Source: Paenibacillus hexagrammi | Lineage (GTDB): Bacteria > Bacillota > Bacilli > Paenibacillales > NBRC-103111 | Direction of reading: 5' to 3' | DNA: 64,000 nt | NCBI RefSeq assembly: GCF_021513275.1 | Contig: NZ_CP090978.1 | Span: 1,674,001-1,738,000, forward strand | In this document: piece after piece, positions 1 to 9,415 of the stretch | Layout: each line of letters begins with the position of its first letter | Numbering within the stretch: position 1 is the stretch's first letter | Notes under the pieces: generated by a model | Seen by the model: the letters and a program-made list of their open reading frames with translations, nothing else | What the model was told of the DNA's origin: nothing | Database searches by the model: none | Made by a program: the position numbers and the translations under genes

Positions 1-62
1 GATATATCGCATTTACATACAAGCTGCATTCGTGCATAATCGTGAAGGAGCTATTGGTTGAA

Positions 63-1373
63 ATGCGAGGTGCGGCTATGTATGTGACACTTTCCTTGAA
101 GGACTTACTATTGAATATGTTGATCGTGATTACCCCTACCTTTGTCTATCAATTTTATTGGACTAAGAACGGAGGTGTGGAGAGCGGTAAGGATGGATTT
201 ATTGTAGGGATCTGTTCCGCCGTTTCTTTGCTTCTCTGCATGACATTTCCTATTCATATGGATGGAGGCTTTATTTATGACCTCCGATTTCTCCCGGTCA
301 TTCTAAGCTTTTTATACGGCGGTAGATGGTCAGGCGTCTTTGTCACTCTATTATTATTTGCATACCGTTATACGCTGGGCGGTGGAGGCGGAAGCGGATT
401 TTATTTGACCTTATTAATTAACTCTCTATTTTCCGCCATGTTGTATGTCATGATCCCCGCCTTTCATAGAATGTCCCGAAATGCCAAGCTTCGATTGATT
501 GTCTGGTTCTCCTTAGGCAGCTCCGCATTTTTTTTGTTCATACTCATTGTAATGAGGTGGAAGGCGCACATCCCGATTAGCCATGAATTTGTGTTTTTTG
601 GCTTCCTTTATTTGATGGTGCATCCCTTGACTTCGTGGACGATGGTATATTTGATCGAGGAGCTCCGGGAAACCGCTAAGCTGCGGGAGAATATTCAACG
701 AGCGGAAAAGCTTCAAGTGCTCAGCGAGCTGTCGGCATCCGTTGCTCACGAAATCCGCAATCCGATGACAACGGCTAGAGGGTTTATGCAGTTAATGAAG
801 CAGGAAGTCAAGGACAATACCAAGCTTCACTTCTATTCCTCCATGATTATTGATGAAATTGACCGTGCGCAGCTCATCATTAATGATTTTCTATCTTTTG
901 CCAAGCCTCAGGTAGAGAAGATGGAGTACGTGGAGATTGAGCCGCAGATGAAGCAGGCGGTGGATATTATGACTCCGTACGCGCTGCTTAAGAATGTCGA
1001 TATTCAGATGAGTCCATTTGAAAATAGCCCTTTGGTTTACGTGAGTAAGGAAAAATTTACCCAATGTTTAGTTAATATCTTGAAGAATGCCGTTGAATCG
1101 ATCCAAACAGATGAGGGGCTTATTCAATTCAGCGCATCCATAAACGGAGATTATACAGATATTCATATTCGAGATAACGGTGTGGGCATGACGACGGAGG
1201 AAGTGAATCGGTTGGGGGAGCCTTTTTACTCGACCAAAGAAAAGGGAACAGGTCTGGGGATGATGGTATGTCACAGGATCATACAATCTTTCCAGGGAAA
1301 CGTTGCCGTTTCCAGTGAGAAAGGAAAAGGAACGTTAATTACAATTACACTGCCGATTCATCAAGCGAGCTGA
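63..1373 (+). CDS. LytS-type membrane sensor histidine kinase, KinB-like
   Basis: A sensor histidine kinase that would autophosphorylate and pass phosphate to a response regulator or to a sporulation phosphorelay; the partner is not in the window. Residues 1-200 hold about six hydrophobic segments of the 5TMR-LYT sensor type. A HisKA domain follows with the H-box SVAHEIRNP (His229), then a HATPase_c domain with N box LKNAVES, G1 DNGVGMT and GTGLGM. The domain order matches Bacillus KinB, but the exact orthologue cannot be fixed. An open GTG lies at 42, but the AAGGAG at 45-50 is downstream of it, so ATG 63 is the better start (436 aa). Family call is secure; role in sporulation is inference. 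Confidence 0.85.
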   Translation: MRGAAMYVTLSLKDLLLNMLIVITPTFVYQFYWTKNGGVESGKDGFIVGICSAVSLLLCMTFPIHMDGGFIYDLRFLPVILSFLYGGRWSGVFVTLLLFAYRYTLGGGGGSGFYLTLLINSLFSAMLYVMIPAFHRMSRNAKLRLIVWFSLGSSAFFLFILIVMRWKAHIPISHEFVFFGFLYLMVHPLTSWTMVYLIEELRETAKLRENIQRAEKLQVLSELSASVAHEIRNPMTTARGFMQLMKQEVKDNTKLHFYSSMIIDEIDRAQLIINDFLSFAKPQVEKMEYVEIEPQMKQAVDIMTPYALLKNVDIQMSPFENSPLVYVSKEKFTQCLVNILKNAVESIQTDEGLIQFSASINGDYTDIHIRDNGVGMTTEEVNRLGEPFYSTKEKGTGLGMMVCHRIIQSFQGNVAVSSEKGKGTLITITLPIHQAS

Positions 1374-1380
1374 TAAAGAA

Positions 1381-1428
1381 GAAGCATATCCGTAACCAGA
1401 GCATGCTGGCGGGATATGCTTCTTTTTG
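1381..1428. terminator. Bidirectional terminator between kinase and permease
   Basis: GAAGCATATCC (1381-1391) pairs with GGATATGCTTC (1412-1422) and is followed by TTTTT on the plus strand. The complementary strand also runs into T-rich sequence, so it can serve both convergent genes. Confidence 0.8.
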
Positions 1429-1443
1429 TGTTCGAGATTTATT

Positions 1444-2523
1444 TCATAAAATCAATAAGCCTGTGATGCCGCTGGCAATGCCGAGAACAATCACAGCTGC
1501 GGTAACAAACAGCAGAACTTTTCTTGGAAATGACCGGGATACCATGAGCAGCGAAGGCAAGCTTACAGATGGCAAGGTGATCAGGAGCGCCGCTGCGGGA
1601 CCGGTTCCAAGTCCGAACGAGAGGAGCGTCTGAATAATTGGAATTTCGGCCGCCGTCGGAATGACGAAGAGCATGCCGGCAATCGCAAAGCCGGCGATGA
1701 CGAGCAGGCTGTTGGAGCTAGTTTCGCTGACCGCTGGAAACAACCAGGCTCGTGCTGCGCCAAGCACAAGAACGGCTATTAGGTAAGAAGGTACAAGATG
1801 AATGATCATTGACCAGACACTGCTGAGCCACCTCGTTAGCATCGTGCCTGTCTGTTCCTCTTCCTGTAATCGTGCGGTTTCCTTTGTAATTTCCTTAGGC
1901 AGCTCGGCATTTGCAGCAAATCTATTGGCCATGTAGCTGACGCCGAACGTTAAAAGAAGTCCGAACACAAGCCGGATGAGCGTGAATTTCCAGGACAAGA
2001 CGAACGTCATGAAGACCAGTGTTGCAGGATTAATCGTCGGATTGCCAAGCCAGAAGGCGAGCGTGGAGCCGACAGATGCGTTCTTTTTCCGCAAGCCGAC
2101 AGCAATTGGAGCCGCACAGCATGTACACATCATGCCTGGAATGGATGCGAGACCGCCAGCAACGGTGCTGCCGAACGAGGTCTTGCCGAGTACGCGGAAC
2201 AGCCAGTTTGCAGGGATCAATACTTGAACAAGAGAACCGAGCAAAATGCCTAAAACCGCTGCTTTCCAAACTGATTTATAGTAGGCCAGAGCATAATCCC
2301 AAGCGGACTGCCATGATGGAGCCGGCGCTACTTGGTTTTTACCGGATACGATGGAGGATCCGATGGTGTGCTTAGTTGCGGCATCCAACGCTTTATGATA
2401 ATAGGGCCACCACTTTACATAGGTAAGACCGACAAAGGCAACAATTAGAAAAATGATAACAAAAAATGCGATTTTTTTGTTATCGGGATACATTTTCGTG
2501 CTGGAACTTCCGGTATGTGTCAT
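1444..2523 (-). CDS. ArsP/DUF318-family permease
   Basis: A polytopic membrane permease of the PF03773 family (formerly DUF318; relatives YraQ, YcgR, ArsP). It has an N-terminal transmembrane segment near residues 18-36, then two blocks of four or so helices separated by a charged cytoplasmic loop (about 200-230). The diagnostic cysteine cluster MMCTCCAAP (Cys133, Cys135, Cys136) sits in the first block, and GNPTINPA follows. ArsP members export trivalent organoarsenicals; other members have unknown substrates. It is divergent from selD-mnmH with about 110 bp between them, which makes a selenium-related substrate worth considering, though this is inference. ATG 2523 is chosen because GGAGG lies just upstream; an in-frame ATG at 2538 has no such site. 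Confidence 0.8.
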   Translation of the reverse strand: MTHTGSSSTKMYPDNKKIAFFVIIFLIVAFVGLTYVKWWPYYHKALDAATKHTIGSSIVSGKNQVAPAPSWQSAWDYALAYYKSVWKAAVLGILLGSLVQVLIPANWLFRVLGKTSFGSTVAGGLASIPGMMCTCCAAPIAVGLRKKNASVGSTLAFWLGNPTINPATLVFMTFVLSWKFTLIRLVFGLLLTFGVSYMANRFAANAELPKEITKETARLQEEEQTGTMLTRWLSSVWSMIIHLVPSYLIAVLVLGAARAWLFPAVSETSSNSLLVIAGFAIAGMLFVIPTAAEIPIIQTLLSFGLGTGPAAALLITLPSVSLPSLLMVSRSFPRKVLLFVTAAVIVLGIASGITGLLIL

Positions 2524-2634
2524 GTGCTCCTCCGTCATTAGGTAATCGCATTACAAATCGGTTATCATTATAGCACATCAAGCTGATCTAAAAAAAACAT
2601 ACCTAATACGATAACTTCGAGAGGAAGGATCTAC

Positions 2635-3684
2635 ATGTCTGCAACTGAAAAAATCAAGCTAACCTCCTACTCAACCAAGGGAGGATGCGGTTGTAAAATC
2701 GGGCCTGGTGACTTGTCCCAAGTCATTCGTTCCCTGCCTCCTGCCGTCGCTAATCCCAATCTTCTTGTCGGAATTGATACAAGTGATGACGCGGGTGTTT
2801 ATCAATTGACGGATGAGCTGGCGCTAGTCCAAACCGTCGATTTTTTCACGCCGATTGTTGATGATCCGTATTCGTTCGGACAAGTTGCCGCGGCGAATGC
2901 GATCAGTGATATATATGCGATGGGCGGCAAGCCCCTAACCGCGCTGAATATCGTTGCTTTTCCGATCAAAACGCTCGATAAACAGGTGCTGGCGGACATC
3001 CTGCGCGGAGCCGGAGACAAAATGAACGAGGCCGGTATCACCCTTGTCGGGGGGCATTCCATCGATGATAATGAGCCTAAATTCGGATTAGCCGTGACAG
3101 GACTTGTCCATCCGCAAAAGGTACGCACGAACGCCGGCGCGAAACCTGGGGACAAATTGATTCTGACGAAACCGATCGGTGTAGGCATCTTGACGACCTC
3201 CATTAAGAAAGACAAACTGACGGAAGCAGAAATCCAGCGTGTCACCTCTGTCATGGCAACGTTAAACAAGACGGCTGCGGAGACGATGGAGCCTTATGAA
3301 GTGCATGCATGCACGGATGTGACCGGGTTTGGACTCATCGGCCATGCGCTGGAGATGGCTAAGGGAAGCGGCGCAGGCGTTCGGATTACGGCAGGTAACG
3401 TTCCGGTATTGCCAAGAGTACGTGAGCTGGCAGAGGAAGGATTCGTGCCGGGCGGCACGAAGAATAATTTTGCCCACGTTAAGGATTCCGTTACGTTCCC
3501 GGAAACGCTGGATCAGGTGGGACAATGGATCTTATGTGATGCAGTCACCTCGGGCGGCTTACTCATCGCCGTTGAAGGACAGCAAGCGGAGGAGCTCTTG
3601 GCAAATCTTCAGCAGGCAGGCGTAGAGGCTAGTCTCATTGGCGATGTTACGTCCGAGCACCCTGGGCGCATTGTTGTCATTTAA
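2635..3684 (+). CDS. selD: Selenide, water dikinase (selenophosphate synthase)
   Basis: Makes selenophosphate from selenide and ATP in the cytosol, the selenium donor for 2-selenouridine or selenocysteine. The 349 residues match the family length. The N-terminal active site reads GGCGCKIGPGDL, with Cys18 where some homologues carry selenocysteine, Cys20 and Lys21 next to it. The downstream AIRS-type ATP-binding motifs are visible, including VQTVDFFTP, ANAISDIYAMGG and LVGGHS. The start ATG has AGGAAGGA upstream. The gene is 14 bp upstream of mnmH, so the two form an operon. No selA, selB or tRNA-Sec gene is in the window, so the visible use of selenophosphate is tRNA modification. Very secure. 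Confidence 0.95.
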   Translation: MSATEKIKLTSYSTKGGCGCKIGPGDLSQVIRSLPPAVANPNLLVGIDTSDDAGVYQLTDELALVQTVDFFTPIVDDPYSFGQVAAANAISDIYAMGGKPLTALNIVAFPIKTLDKQVLADILRGAGDKMNEAGITLVGGHSIDDNEPKFGLAVTGLVHPQKVRTNAGAKPGDKLILTKPIGVGILTTSIKKDKLTEAEIQRVTSVMATLNKTAAETMEPYEVHACTDVTGFGLIGHALEMAKGSGAGVRITAGNVPVLPRVRELAEEGFVPGGTKNNFAHVKDSVTFPETLDQVGQWILCDAVTSGGLLIAVEGQQAEELLANLQQAGVEASLIGDVTSEHPGRIVVI

Positions 3685-3698
3685 AGGAGAGATCATCA

Positions 3699-4730
3699 TT
3701 GTTTCAAGACATCACGATTGAAGAATTACTGGAGCTTCGCCATAAAAAAGAAGTGGTTTCGATCGATGTTCGTTCAGGGTCGGAACATGCAGACTCCACG
3801 ATCCCGGGTAGTTTGAATATTCCTTTATTCGATGATCCGGAGCGTGCGGAGATAGGAACGATCTATAAGCAAATTAGTGTACAAGCGGCAAAGGATAGAG
3901 GGCTGGAGATTGTTTCGGCCAAGCTGCCGACGTTTGTTAAGACATTTGAACAAATCAAGGAGCCGAAGGTTGTATTCTGCTGGCGCGGCGGCATGAGGAG
4001 CAAGACGACGGCCACGGTATTGTCGCTGATGGGCATCCGAGTCTACCGGTTAATAGGCGGTTTCAGGGCTTATCGTAAGTGGGTCGTAGAAACATTAGAA
4101 ACGATGCAGCTTAAGCCGCGGGCTCTTGTTGTGACGGGTTACACCGGCGCTGGGAAATCCAAGATTTTGAGGCAGCTTCAGCAAGAGGGGTATCCGGTTC
4201 TTGATTTGGAAGCTATGGCGGGACACCGCGGCTCGATCTTTGGACAAGTGGGCTTACACGCGAACAACCAGAAGACGTTTGAGTCCAAGCTTGTGTCGGC
4301 TCTCATTCAGAACGAGCATTCGCCATATGTGCTGCTTGAAGGAGAGAGCAAGCGGATCGGGAAGGCGGTTCTCCCTGAATTTTTGGTCCAAGCCAAAGAG
4401 ACAGGTGTGCAGCTGATCATCGAAATGCCTATGGAGGAACGGATTCGCCATATTCTGGAGGATTACAAGCCACAGCAGTATAAAGATGAGCTGCTCCTGG
4501 CATTTCAGCATATCAAGGACCGCATTCATACGCCTATTGCGAAAGAGATTGAAACAAGTATGACAGAGGACCGCTTTGAGGATGCCGTCCGGCTGCTGCT
4601 CGAATATTATTACGATCCTCGTTACGGGCATGCGATGAATCAAACCGAGCACGAGCGTATTGTGATTCAAGCAAGTAACGCGGAGGAAGCGGCAGAGCAA
4701 GTAAAGGCTTACCTAGCGGGAATTTTTTGA
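3699..4730 (+). CDS. mnmH: tRNA 2-selenouridine synthase
   Basis: MnmH (SelU, YbbB) replaces sulfur by selenium in 2-thiouridine at the wobble position of certain tRNAs, through a geranylated intermediate, using selenophosphate from SelD. An N-terminal rhodanese domain (about residues 1-125) carries the catalytic motif FCWRGGMRS with Cys94. It is followed by a P-loop domain with GYTGAGKSK (147-155). Length (343 aa) is typical. The start is TTG at 3699: an AAAGGAGA at 3683-3690 sits eight bases upstream and no ATG is suitably placed. The gene ends at a strong bidirectional terminator. Function follows directly from family and from the selD partner. Confidence 0.94.
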   Translation: MFQDITIEELLELRHKKEVVSIDVRSGSEHADSTIPGSLNIPLFDDPERAEIGTIYKQISVQAAKDRGLEIVSAKLPTFVKTFEQIKEPKVVFCWRGGMRSKTTATVLSLMGIRVYRLIGGFRAYRKWVVETLETMQLKPRALVVTGYTGAGKSKILRQLQQEGYPVLDLEAMAGHRGSIFGQVGLHANNQKTFESKLVSALIQNEHSPYVLLEGESKRIGKAVLPEFLVQAKETGVQLIIEMPMEERIRHILEDYKPQQYKDELLLAFQHIKDRIHTPIAKEIETSMTEDRFEDAVRLLLEYYYDPRYGHAMNQTEHERIVIQASNAEEAAEQVKAYLAGIF

Positions 4731-4776
4731 TCAATCCATAGTCAGAGTCCGGCCTCGCATTCACTGTTCATGTAAT

Positions 4777-4840
4777 GAAAAATTCCGTGTTTCTCTAATC
4801 CTTTATGTATTAAGGAGTAGAGTGAGCACGGAATTTTTTT
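4777..4840. terminator. Long bidirectional terminator after mnmH
   Basis: AATTCCGTG (4781-4789) pairs with CACGGAATT (4827-4835), flanked by A and T runs. The interior CTCTAATCCTT and AAGGAGTAGAG extend the stem. It separates mnmH from the convergent yesM-like gene. Confidence 0.85.
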
Positions 4841-4961
4841 GACGAGAGAGTTTTATACATTTAGGCAACCCACCGTAAAGCACCTGAATCAGCTTCAAAG
4901 CCAAAGCTCTACTTTGTGGCGGTTACTTGTATACTCATATATACCTTTGGAGCAGCCTCAA

Positions 4962-6742
4962 TCAATCCTCTTCGCGGGTAACCGGGATTGAAATGTTCAC
5001 CTTGGTGCCTTCGCCCCACTTGCTCTCATAGGTAAGTCCAAAGGAGGGGCCGAAGTGATGCTGCAGGCGTTCGGTGACGTTCTTAACGCCATAGCCGCTG
5101 CCGCTGTGACGGCTCTTGCTGATGCCCGCGCGGGCATCCTGCAGCTGCTGGTCGCCCATGCCGATGCCGTCGTCGGCGACGACCAGATGAATGGTATCCG
5201 CTTCCAGATAAGCGGTTATCCGAATCGTGCCCTCCCGGCCGGGCTTGCCGAGAATGCCGTGAAGGATCGCGTTTTCCACGATGGGCTGCAGGGTGATTTT
5301 GGGAATACGGTTATCCATAAATTCGTCCGGGACCAGATTTTCAAAGGTGATCTTGTTCTCGTACCGGATGTTTTGGATCTGAACGTAGAAGGTCACATGC
5401 TGCAGTTCTTCGCGCAGCGTGATGACATCCTTGCCGTTGCTAAGGCTGACTTTGTAGAAGCGGGAGAGCGCTTTGACAACCTTCTTGATGTCAGCGTTCA
5501 TGCCGCTGTCGGCCATCCAGTTAATCAGGTCCAGCGTATTGTACAGGAAGTGCGGGTTAATCTGTGATTGGAGAGCTTTTAACTCCGCGCTTTTTACTTC
5601 CTGGCCCAGCTTGTACTGCTCCTTGTTGAGCCGGCTAATCTGTTCGATCATGTAGTTATACGTGCTGATCAGCTCGCCGATTTCATCGGTGCCTTGCGTT
5701 TGCGCAAGCGCGATGAAGTTCCCGTTTTGCACATCTCGAAGCCTTCTCGTAAGCTGTGTAATCCGTCTGGTGACAGAAAAGGAGAATAAGTAGGCAATGA
5801 CGTAGGTAACCGCTGTTACGATCACGAGCATAAACAGCAAATCGTTTCTCAATTGACGGCTCTGCTGCACGACCTCGTTCAGCGGAATGACCGTTACCAT
5901 GCTCCATTGCGAAGAAGGAAGAGCTCGGTACAGGTAATAATTGTTGTCATTCTGCCACTGGGCAGTCACCGCATCGCTCGTTGAATCAGGCAGCTCGAAA
6001 TCCGGAAACGCCTTCATATCGGACGCGAGAATCACTTGATGGTTGTTATCGATCAGGAACGTGGAGCTGTTCTTGACGACGTTCGCCTTCTTAAGCATGG
6101 TCTGCAGCACTTCCTTCTGTACATCCATCCGCAGCCGTCCGATTGTCTTTAGGTAATCGTTGGGATCGAGAATGCTCCGCACGACATAGAGCGAAGAGCT
6201 GTCGCTCACATGATTAGGTCCCATGTCCGAAGGCGAGCACCATATGTATTTCATATGGTCTTCCTCTAGCCGATTAAAGCAGGGACTCCCTCCGAATTAT
6301 TCAGAGGCAGGAAGTTCTCGCCCTCATTGGCAAAAATGAAGGAGTTGGGTACATACAGCAGCACCCGGGATATATCGAGACTGTCCTGCATGGATTTGAG
6401 CATCAGCTTTAGGCTGTTATAGTTTTGCAGCTCTTGATTGATGTTCTGGATGTCGACGGTGTTTAGCAGCAAATCTGTTACGGCCGCATTGGAAATCAGC
6501 ACATTAGTTGATTCCGCAATCCGCTGTACCCGGTAGCTTAAGAAGGAATAGGTCTGGTCGAAGCCTTGCTCTGCCGAATAGGTTACATGGTTGATCATAA
6601 TCCGGGACATCTTGTCCGAAGCGATGAATTGATATAAGGCCAATGGAACAATGATCAGCAGCAGGTAGGTGTACAAAATTTTGTGTCGCAGCTTCGTATT
6701 GTACAGCCATTTGCGAATGTATCGGGTAATGGAAAAGGTCAT
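4962..6742 (-). pseudogene. YesM-type sensor histidine kinase, frameshifted
   Basis: A sugar-sensing membrane kinase of the YesM family, broken by one frameshift near 6255-6269. The first part (6266-6742) has an N-terminal transmembrane helix and the start of an extracellular sensor, ending in GVPALIG then TAG. The second part (from 6254 or slightly upstream) resumes with the sensor sequence, a second helix, HAMP, the H-box QINPHFLYNTLD and HATPase_c (DDGIGMG, GVKNV). Restoring one base gives 593 residues, the normal family length. The ATG at 6254 has an AGAGGAAG upstream, so separate translation of the second half is possible. Its ATGA overlap with the yesN gene marks an operon. Assembly error versus true mutation cannot be told from sequence. 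Confidence 0.85.
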
Positions 6743-8313
6743 AGCTGGCTGCGCTCCCGGAACTCGGAGGGCGTCATGCCGGTATGTTTCCGGAAAATTT
6801 TAGCAAAATACTCACCGTCTTTAAAGCCAACGCGCGAAGCAACGTCAGAGACCTTGTAACGGTTTGTTTTGAGAATGTCCTTCGCCTTTTCCATGCGGTA
6901 TTCGGTTACATATTGTTTGATCGTTTTGCCAGTAGAATCCTTAAATGCGGCAATCATATGGGACGAGGTCAGCTGCAGCACTTCGCTCATTTCTTGTACA
7001 GATAGATCGTCCTCCATATAATGCTGATGGATGTATTTAATGACTCGAGAAGCAAGTGCGGAGAGACTGCTGCTGCCCCGTTCCTCCAGGATTTGCTGAA
7101 GTTCGGTAAGCTTGGCGGCAGCCGCAGCATGCACATCCTCCAGGAAATGGCACTCAAGAATGAGCTCCCATGCTAGATTTCCTTGCTCCGACACCGGAAA
7201 CAGGGCGATGTTGTTTGACTCGGCGAAGGTATGAAGCTCCAGCATCAGCCTGTAGTATAACTCCTTGACGCTGGCAATCAGCGTATGGGGCCGTTCGCGA
7301 AGCTGGCTGGTTACGTTCCTCAGCAGCTGCGCCGCCTGCTCCAGGCTGCTCTCGATAAGCAGCTCCTGAAACTGCTTAAACAGGTCAGGGTCCGCTTGAT
7401 ACTGCTGCAGGTTTGCGCTCGCCTGGTAGCTGTCATGAAAGACGACGGAGCCCGGCTTCTGATAAAAGGCTTCCTGCAATCTGACTGCTGCAGCGGAATA
7501 CGATACCAGAAGCTGACCTGGCCGCGGGACGATATTACCTGCTGCGATTGAATAGCGGTACTGCTCCTTATTTAAGCTTGAAGCGAGCTTGTAGCTTATG
7601 GACTGTACGTCAAGCGGCTGAAGCATTTCATGATTGCTGGAGAATATATGTACGACGATATGGAGCTCGTCCCGCTGTGCATATAAATACGGAAAGCCTT
7701 GAGAGATAAGTCCTTCCTCCAGAAGTGGTGCCATGACCTCGGCAAAGGTGCCGCCATTCACGATCTTCAGCAGAATCGTAACAGAAGGCGAGTGCGGGGG
7801 GGCATGAAATCCGGCAGCAGCGAGACGCTTCCATAATGCGTCGATGTCTTGATTTCCTCGTATCAGCTGTAAAGCGGCTTCCTGCTTGACGATGGCAAGG
7901 TTTTCTCTGACCGCAGCATCATTATCCAGTAAGCGCTGTTCTTCTTTACAAATCGCGATTGTATGCTGTAGGGCTTCGTCCAATTCATCGATATCGATGG
8001 GCTTTTCCACGTAGCTGATCGCCTTTAACGAAATCGCAGCCTTTAAATATTCCTTATCTGCGTATCCGCTCATGAAAATAATCTTGCAGTTCGGATACTT
8101 TTTTCTTAGTTGAAAAGCGAATTCAATTCCGTCCATGCGGGGCATGCGAATATCGGAAAGCACGATATCAGGCTGAAACTGTTCGGTTATGGTCATCGCA
8201 TCCAAACCGTCAATGGCTTCACGAAGCTCTGTAATCCCCAACTTCTCCCACTTGATAGATTTTCGGATGCCGTCTCTTGTGAATTTCTCATCTTCAATGA
8301 AAAGAAGTTTCAT
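6739..8313 (-). CDS. YesN-type response regulator, AraC family
   Basis: DNA-binding partner of the adjacent kinase. The receiver domain has acidic residues EDE near 7-9, phosphoacceptor Asp54 in VLSDIRMPRMDG and Lys104 in YVEKP. A long middle region of unassigned fold (about 130-405) follows. The C-terminal AraC-type double helix-turn-helix (about 420-524) includes SVQEMSEVLQLTSSHM and VSDVASRVGFKDGEYFAKIF. Length 524 is normal for YesN. Start ATG has GGGAGGA eight bases upstream. The gene is divergent from the permease operon, whose promoter region carries a dyad also found before the beta-galactosidase gene; the regulator is the natural candidate to bind it, which is inference. Confidence 0.93.
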   Translation of the reverse strand: MKLLFIEDEKFTRDGIRKSIKWEKLGITELREAIDGLDAMTITEQFQPDIVLSDIRMPRMDGIEFAFQLRKKYPNCKIIFMSGYADKEYLKAAISLKAISYVEKPIDIDELDEALQHTIAICKEEQRLLDNDAAVRENLAIVKQEAALQLIRGNQDIDALWKRLAAAGFHAPPHSPSVTILLKIVNGGTFAEVMAPLLEEGLISQGFPYLYAQRDELHIVVHIFSSNHEMLQPLDVQSISYKLASSLNKEQYRYSIAAGNIVPRPGQLLVSYSAAAVRLQEAFYQKPGSVVFHDSYQASANLQQYQADPDLFKQFQELLIESSLEQAAQLLRNVTSQLRERPHTLIASVKELYYRLMLELHTFAESNNIALFPVSEQGNLAWELILECHFLEDVHAAAAAKLTELQQILEERGSSSLSALASRVIKYIHQHYMEDDLSVQEMSEVLQLTSSHMIAAFKDSTGKTIKQYVTEYRMEKAKDILKTNRYKVSDVASRVGFKDGEYFAKIFRKHTGMTPSEFRERSQL

Positions 8314-8375
8314 ACGTTCATTCCTCCCTGATGTAAGGTTAGCTCAATTTTGAACCCTGCGCTAGCAAAAAAACT

Positions 8376-8401
8376 TACAGACAATCGATATTTTATCGGG
8401 T
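8376..8401. promoter_or_regulatory. Dyad element in front of sugar ABC operon (copy 1)
   Basis: Contains AATCGATATTTTATCGGGT with an inner perfect dyad CGATA-TTT-TATCG. A copy that matches at 25 of 26 positions lies at 16895-16920. Both end about 67-69 bp before a start codon. Proposed as an operator for the YesN-type regulator or another shared regulator. Confidence 0.6.
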
Positions 8402-8470
8402 TAAAAGCCGGCTCGATCCCTGATAATCTTATTACATCAACAACAAGATTCAATTGGGGGAGATCGACAA

Positions 8471-9388
8471 ATGAAACATACGTTGTGGGATAGAGTCAGG
8501 GCAAACCGGACATTGTTATTCATGATTGCGCCCGCGACACTGTACTTCTTGCTCTTCAGTTACGTCCCAATGGCTGGCATTGTACTCGCTTTCAAACAGT
8601 ACCGGTACGACCTCGGCATTCTGCACTCACCCTGGGTCGGATTCGATAACTTCCGATTTTTCTTCATTACGGGGGATGCGTTTAAAGTAACACGGAATAC
8701 GCTGCTTTACAACGCGGCATTTATTGTTATCAACAACGTGCTGCAAATTGCAGTCGCCATTCTGATGGCGGAAGTCGGCAGCAAGCTGTTCCGGAAAACA
8801 GCGCAAACCTTAATGTTCCTGCCCTACTTCTTATCCTGGGTAGTTGTGGGAGCGGTTGCGTATAATCTCTTCAATTACGAGCACGGTACGATCAATACGT
8901 TACTGAAATCGCTGGGTATGACGCCGCTGGATATTTACACGACCTCGGAATATTGGAAATACATTCTGGTCTTTTTCTCAGCTTGGAAAGCGGTAGGATA
9001 TGGAGCGGTATTCTATATGGCTTCAATCCTAAGCATTGACAAGGAAACGTATGAGGCTGCCGAGATTGACGGAGCGAACGTTTTCCAGCGGATTTTCTTC
9101 ATCACACTGCCTTCACTGAGACCGACGATTATCATTCTGGTGCTGCTTGCGATCGGGAACATTTTCAGAGGCGACTTTGGACTCTTTTACCAGCTTGTGG
9201 GCAATAATGGCTTGCTGTATGAATCTACGGATGTCATCGACACGTTCGTGTATCGATCTCTCACTGTCAATAATGAAATCGGGATGTCCTCAGCAATCGG
9301 CTTTTACCAATCGGTTCTGTGCTTCGTTACCATCATGCTGACGAATTACATCGTCCGGAAGAAGGACAAAGAGAATGCACTATTTTAA
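8471..9388 (+). CDS. Carbohydrate ABC transporter permease (LplB/YtcP-type, first subunit)
   Basis: One of two membrane subunits of a CUT1-type importer. The 305 residues hold about six transmembrane helices, beginning with LLFMIAPATLYFLLFSYVP. The cytoplasmic EAA loop reads YEAAEIDGANVFQRIFFITLP (partial: YEAAEIDGANVFQRIF), which contacts the ATPase. The second permease, a solute-binding lipoprotein and galactan hydrolases follow, so galacto- or arabino-oligosaccharides are the likely cargo (inference). ATG start has GGGGGAG upstream. No ATPase gene is nearby; a shared MsmX-type ATPase is expected. Confidence 0.92.
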   Translation: MKHTLWDRVRANRTLLFMIAPATLYFLLFSYVPMAGIVLAFKQYRYDLGILHSPWVGFDNFRFFFITGDAFKVTRNTLLYNAAFIVINNVLQIAVAILMAEVGSKLFRKTAQTLMFLPYFLSWVVVGAVAYNLFNYEHGTINTLLKSLGMTPLDIYTTSEYWKYILVFFSAWKAVGYGAVFYMASILSIDKETYEAAEIDGANVFQRIFFITLPSLRPTIIILVLLAIGNIFRGDFGLFYQLVGNNGLLYESTDVIDTFVYRSLTVNNEIGMSSAIGFYQSVLCFVTIMLTNYIVRKKDKENALF

Positions 9389-9415
9389 CAGCAAGGAAAT
9401 TAGCGAGGTGATTGT

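Noticed and set aside
5055-5567. 170-codon plus-strand open frame
   Set aside because: Lies antisense inside the yesM-like gene, no ribosome binding site or family features; the minus strand shows full kinase motifs.
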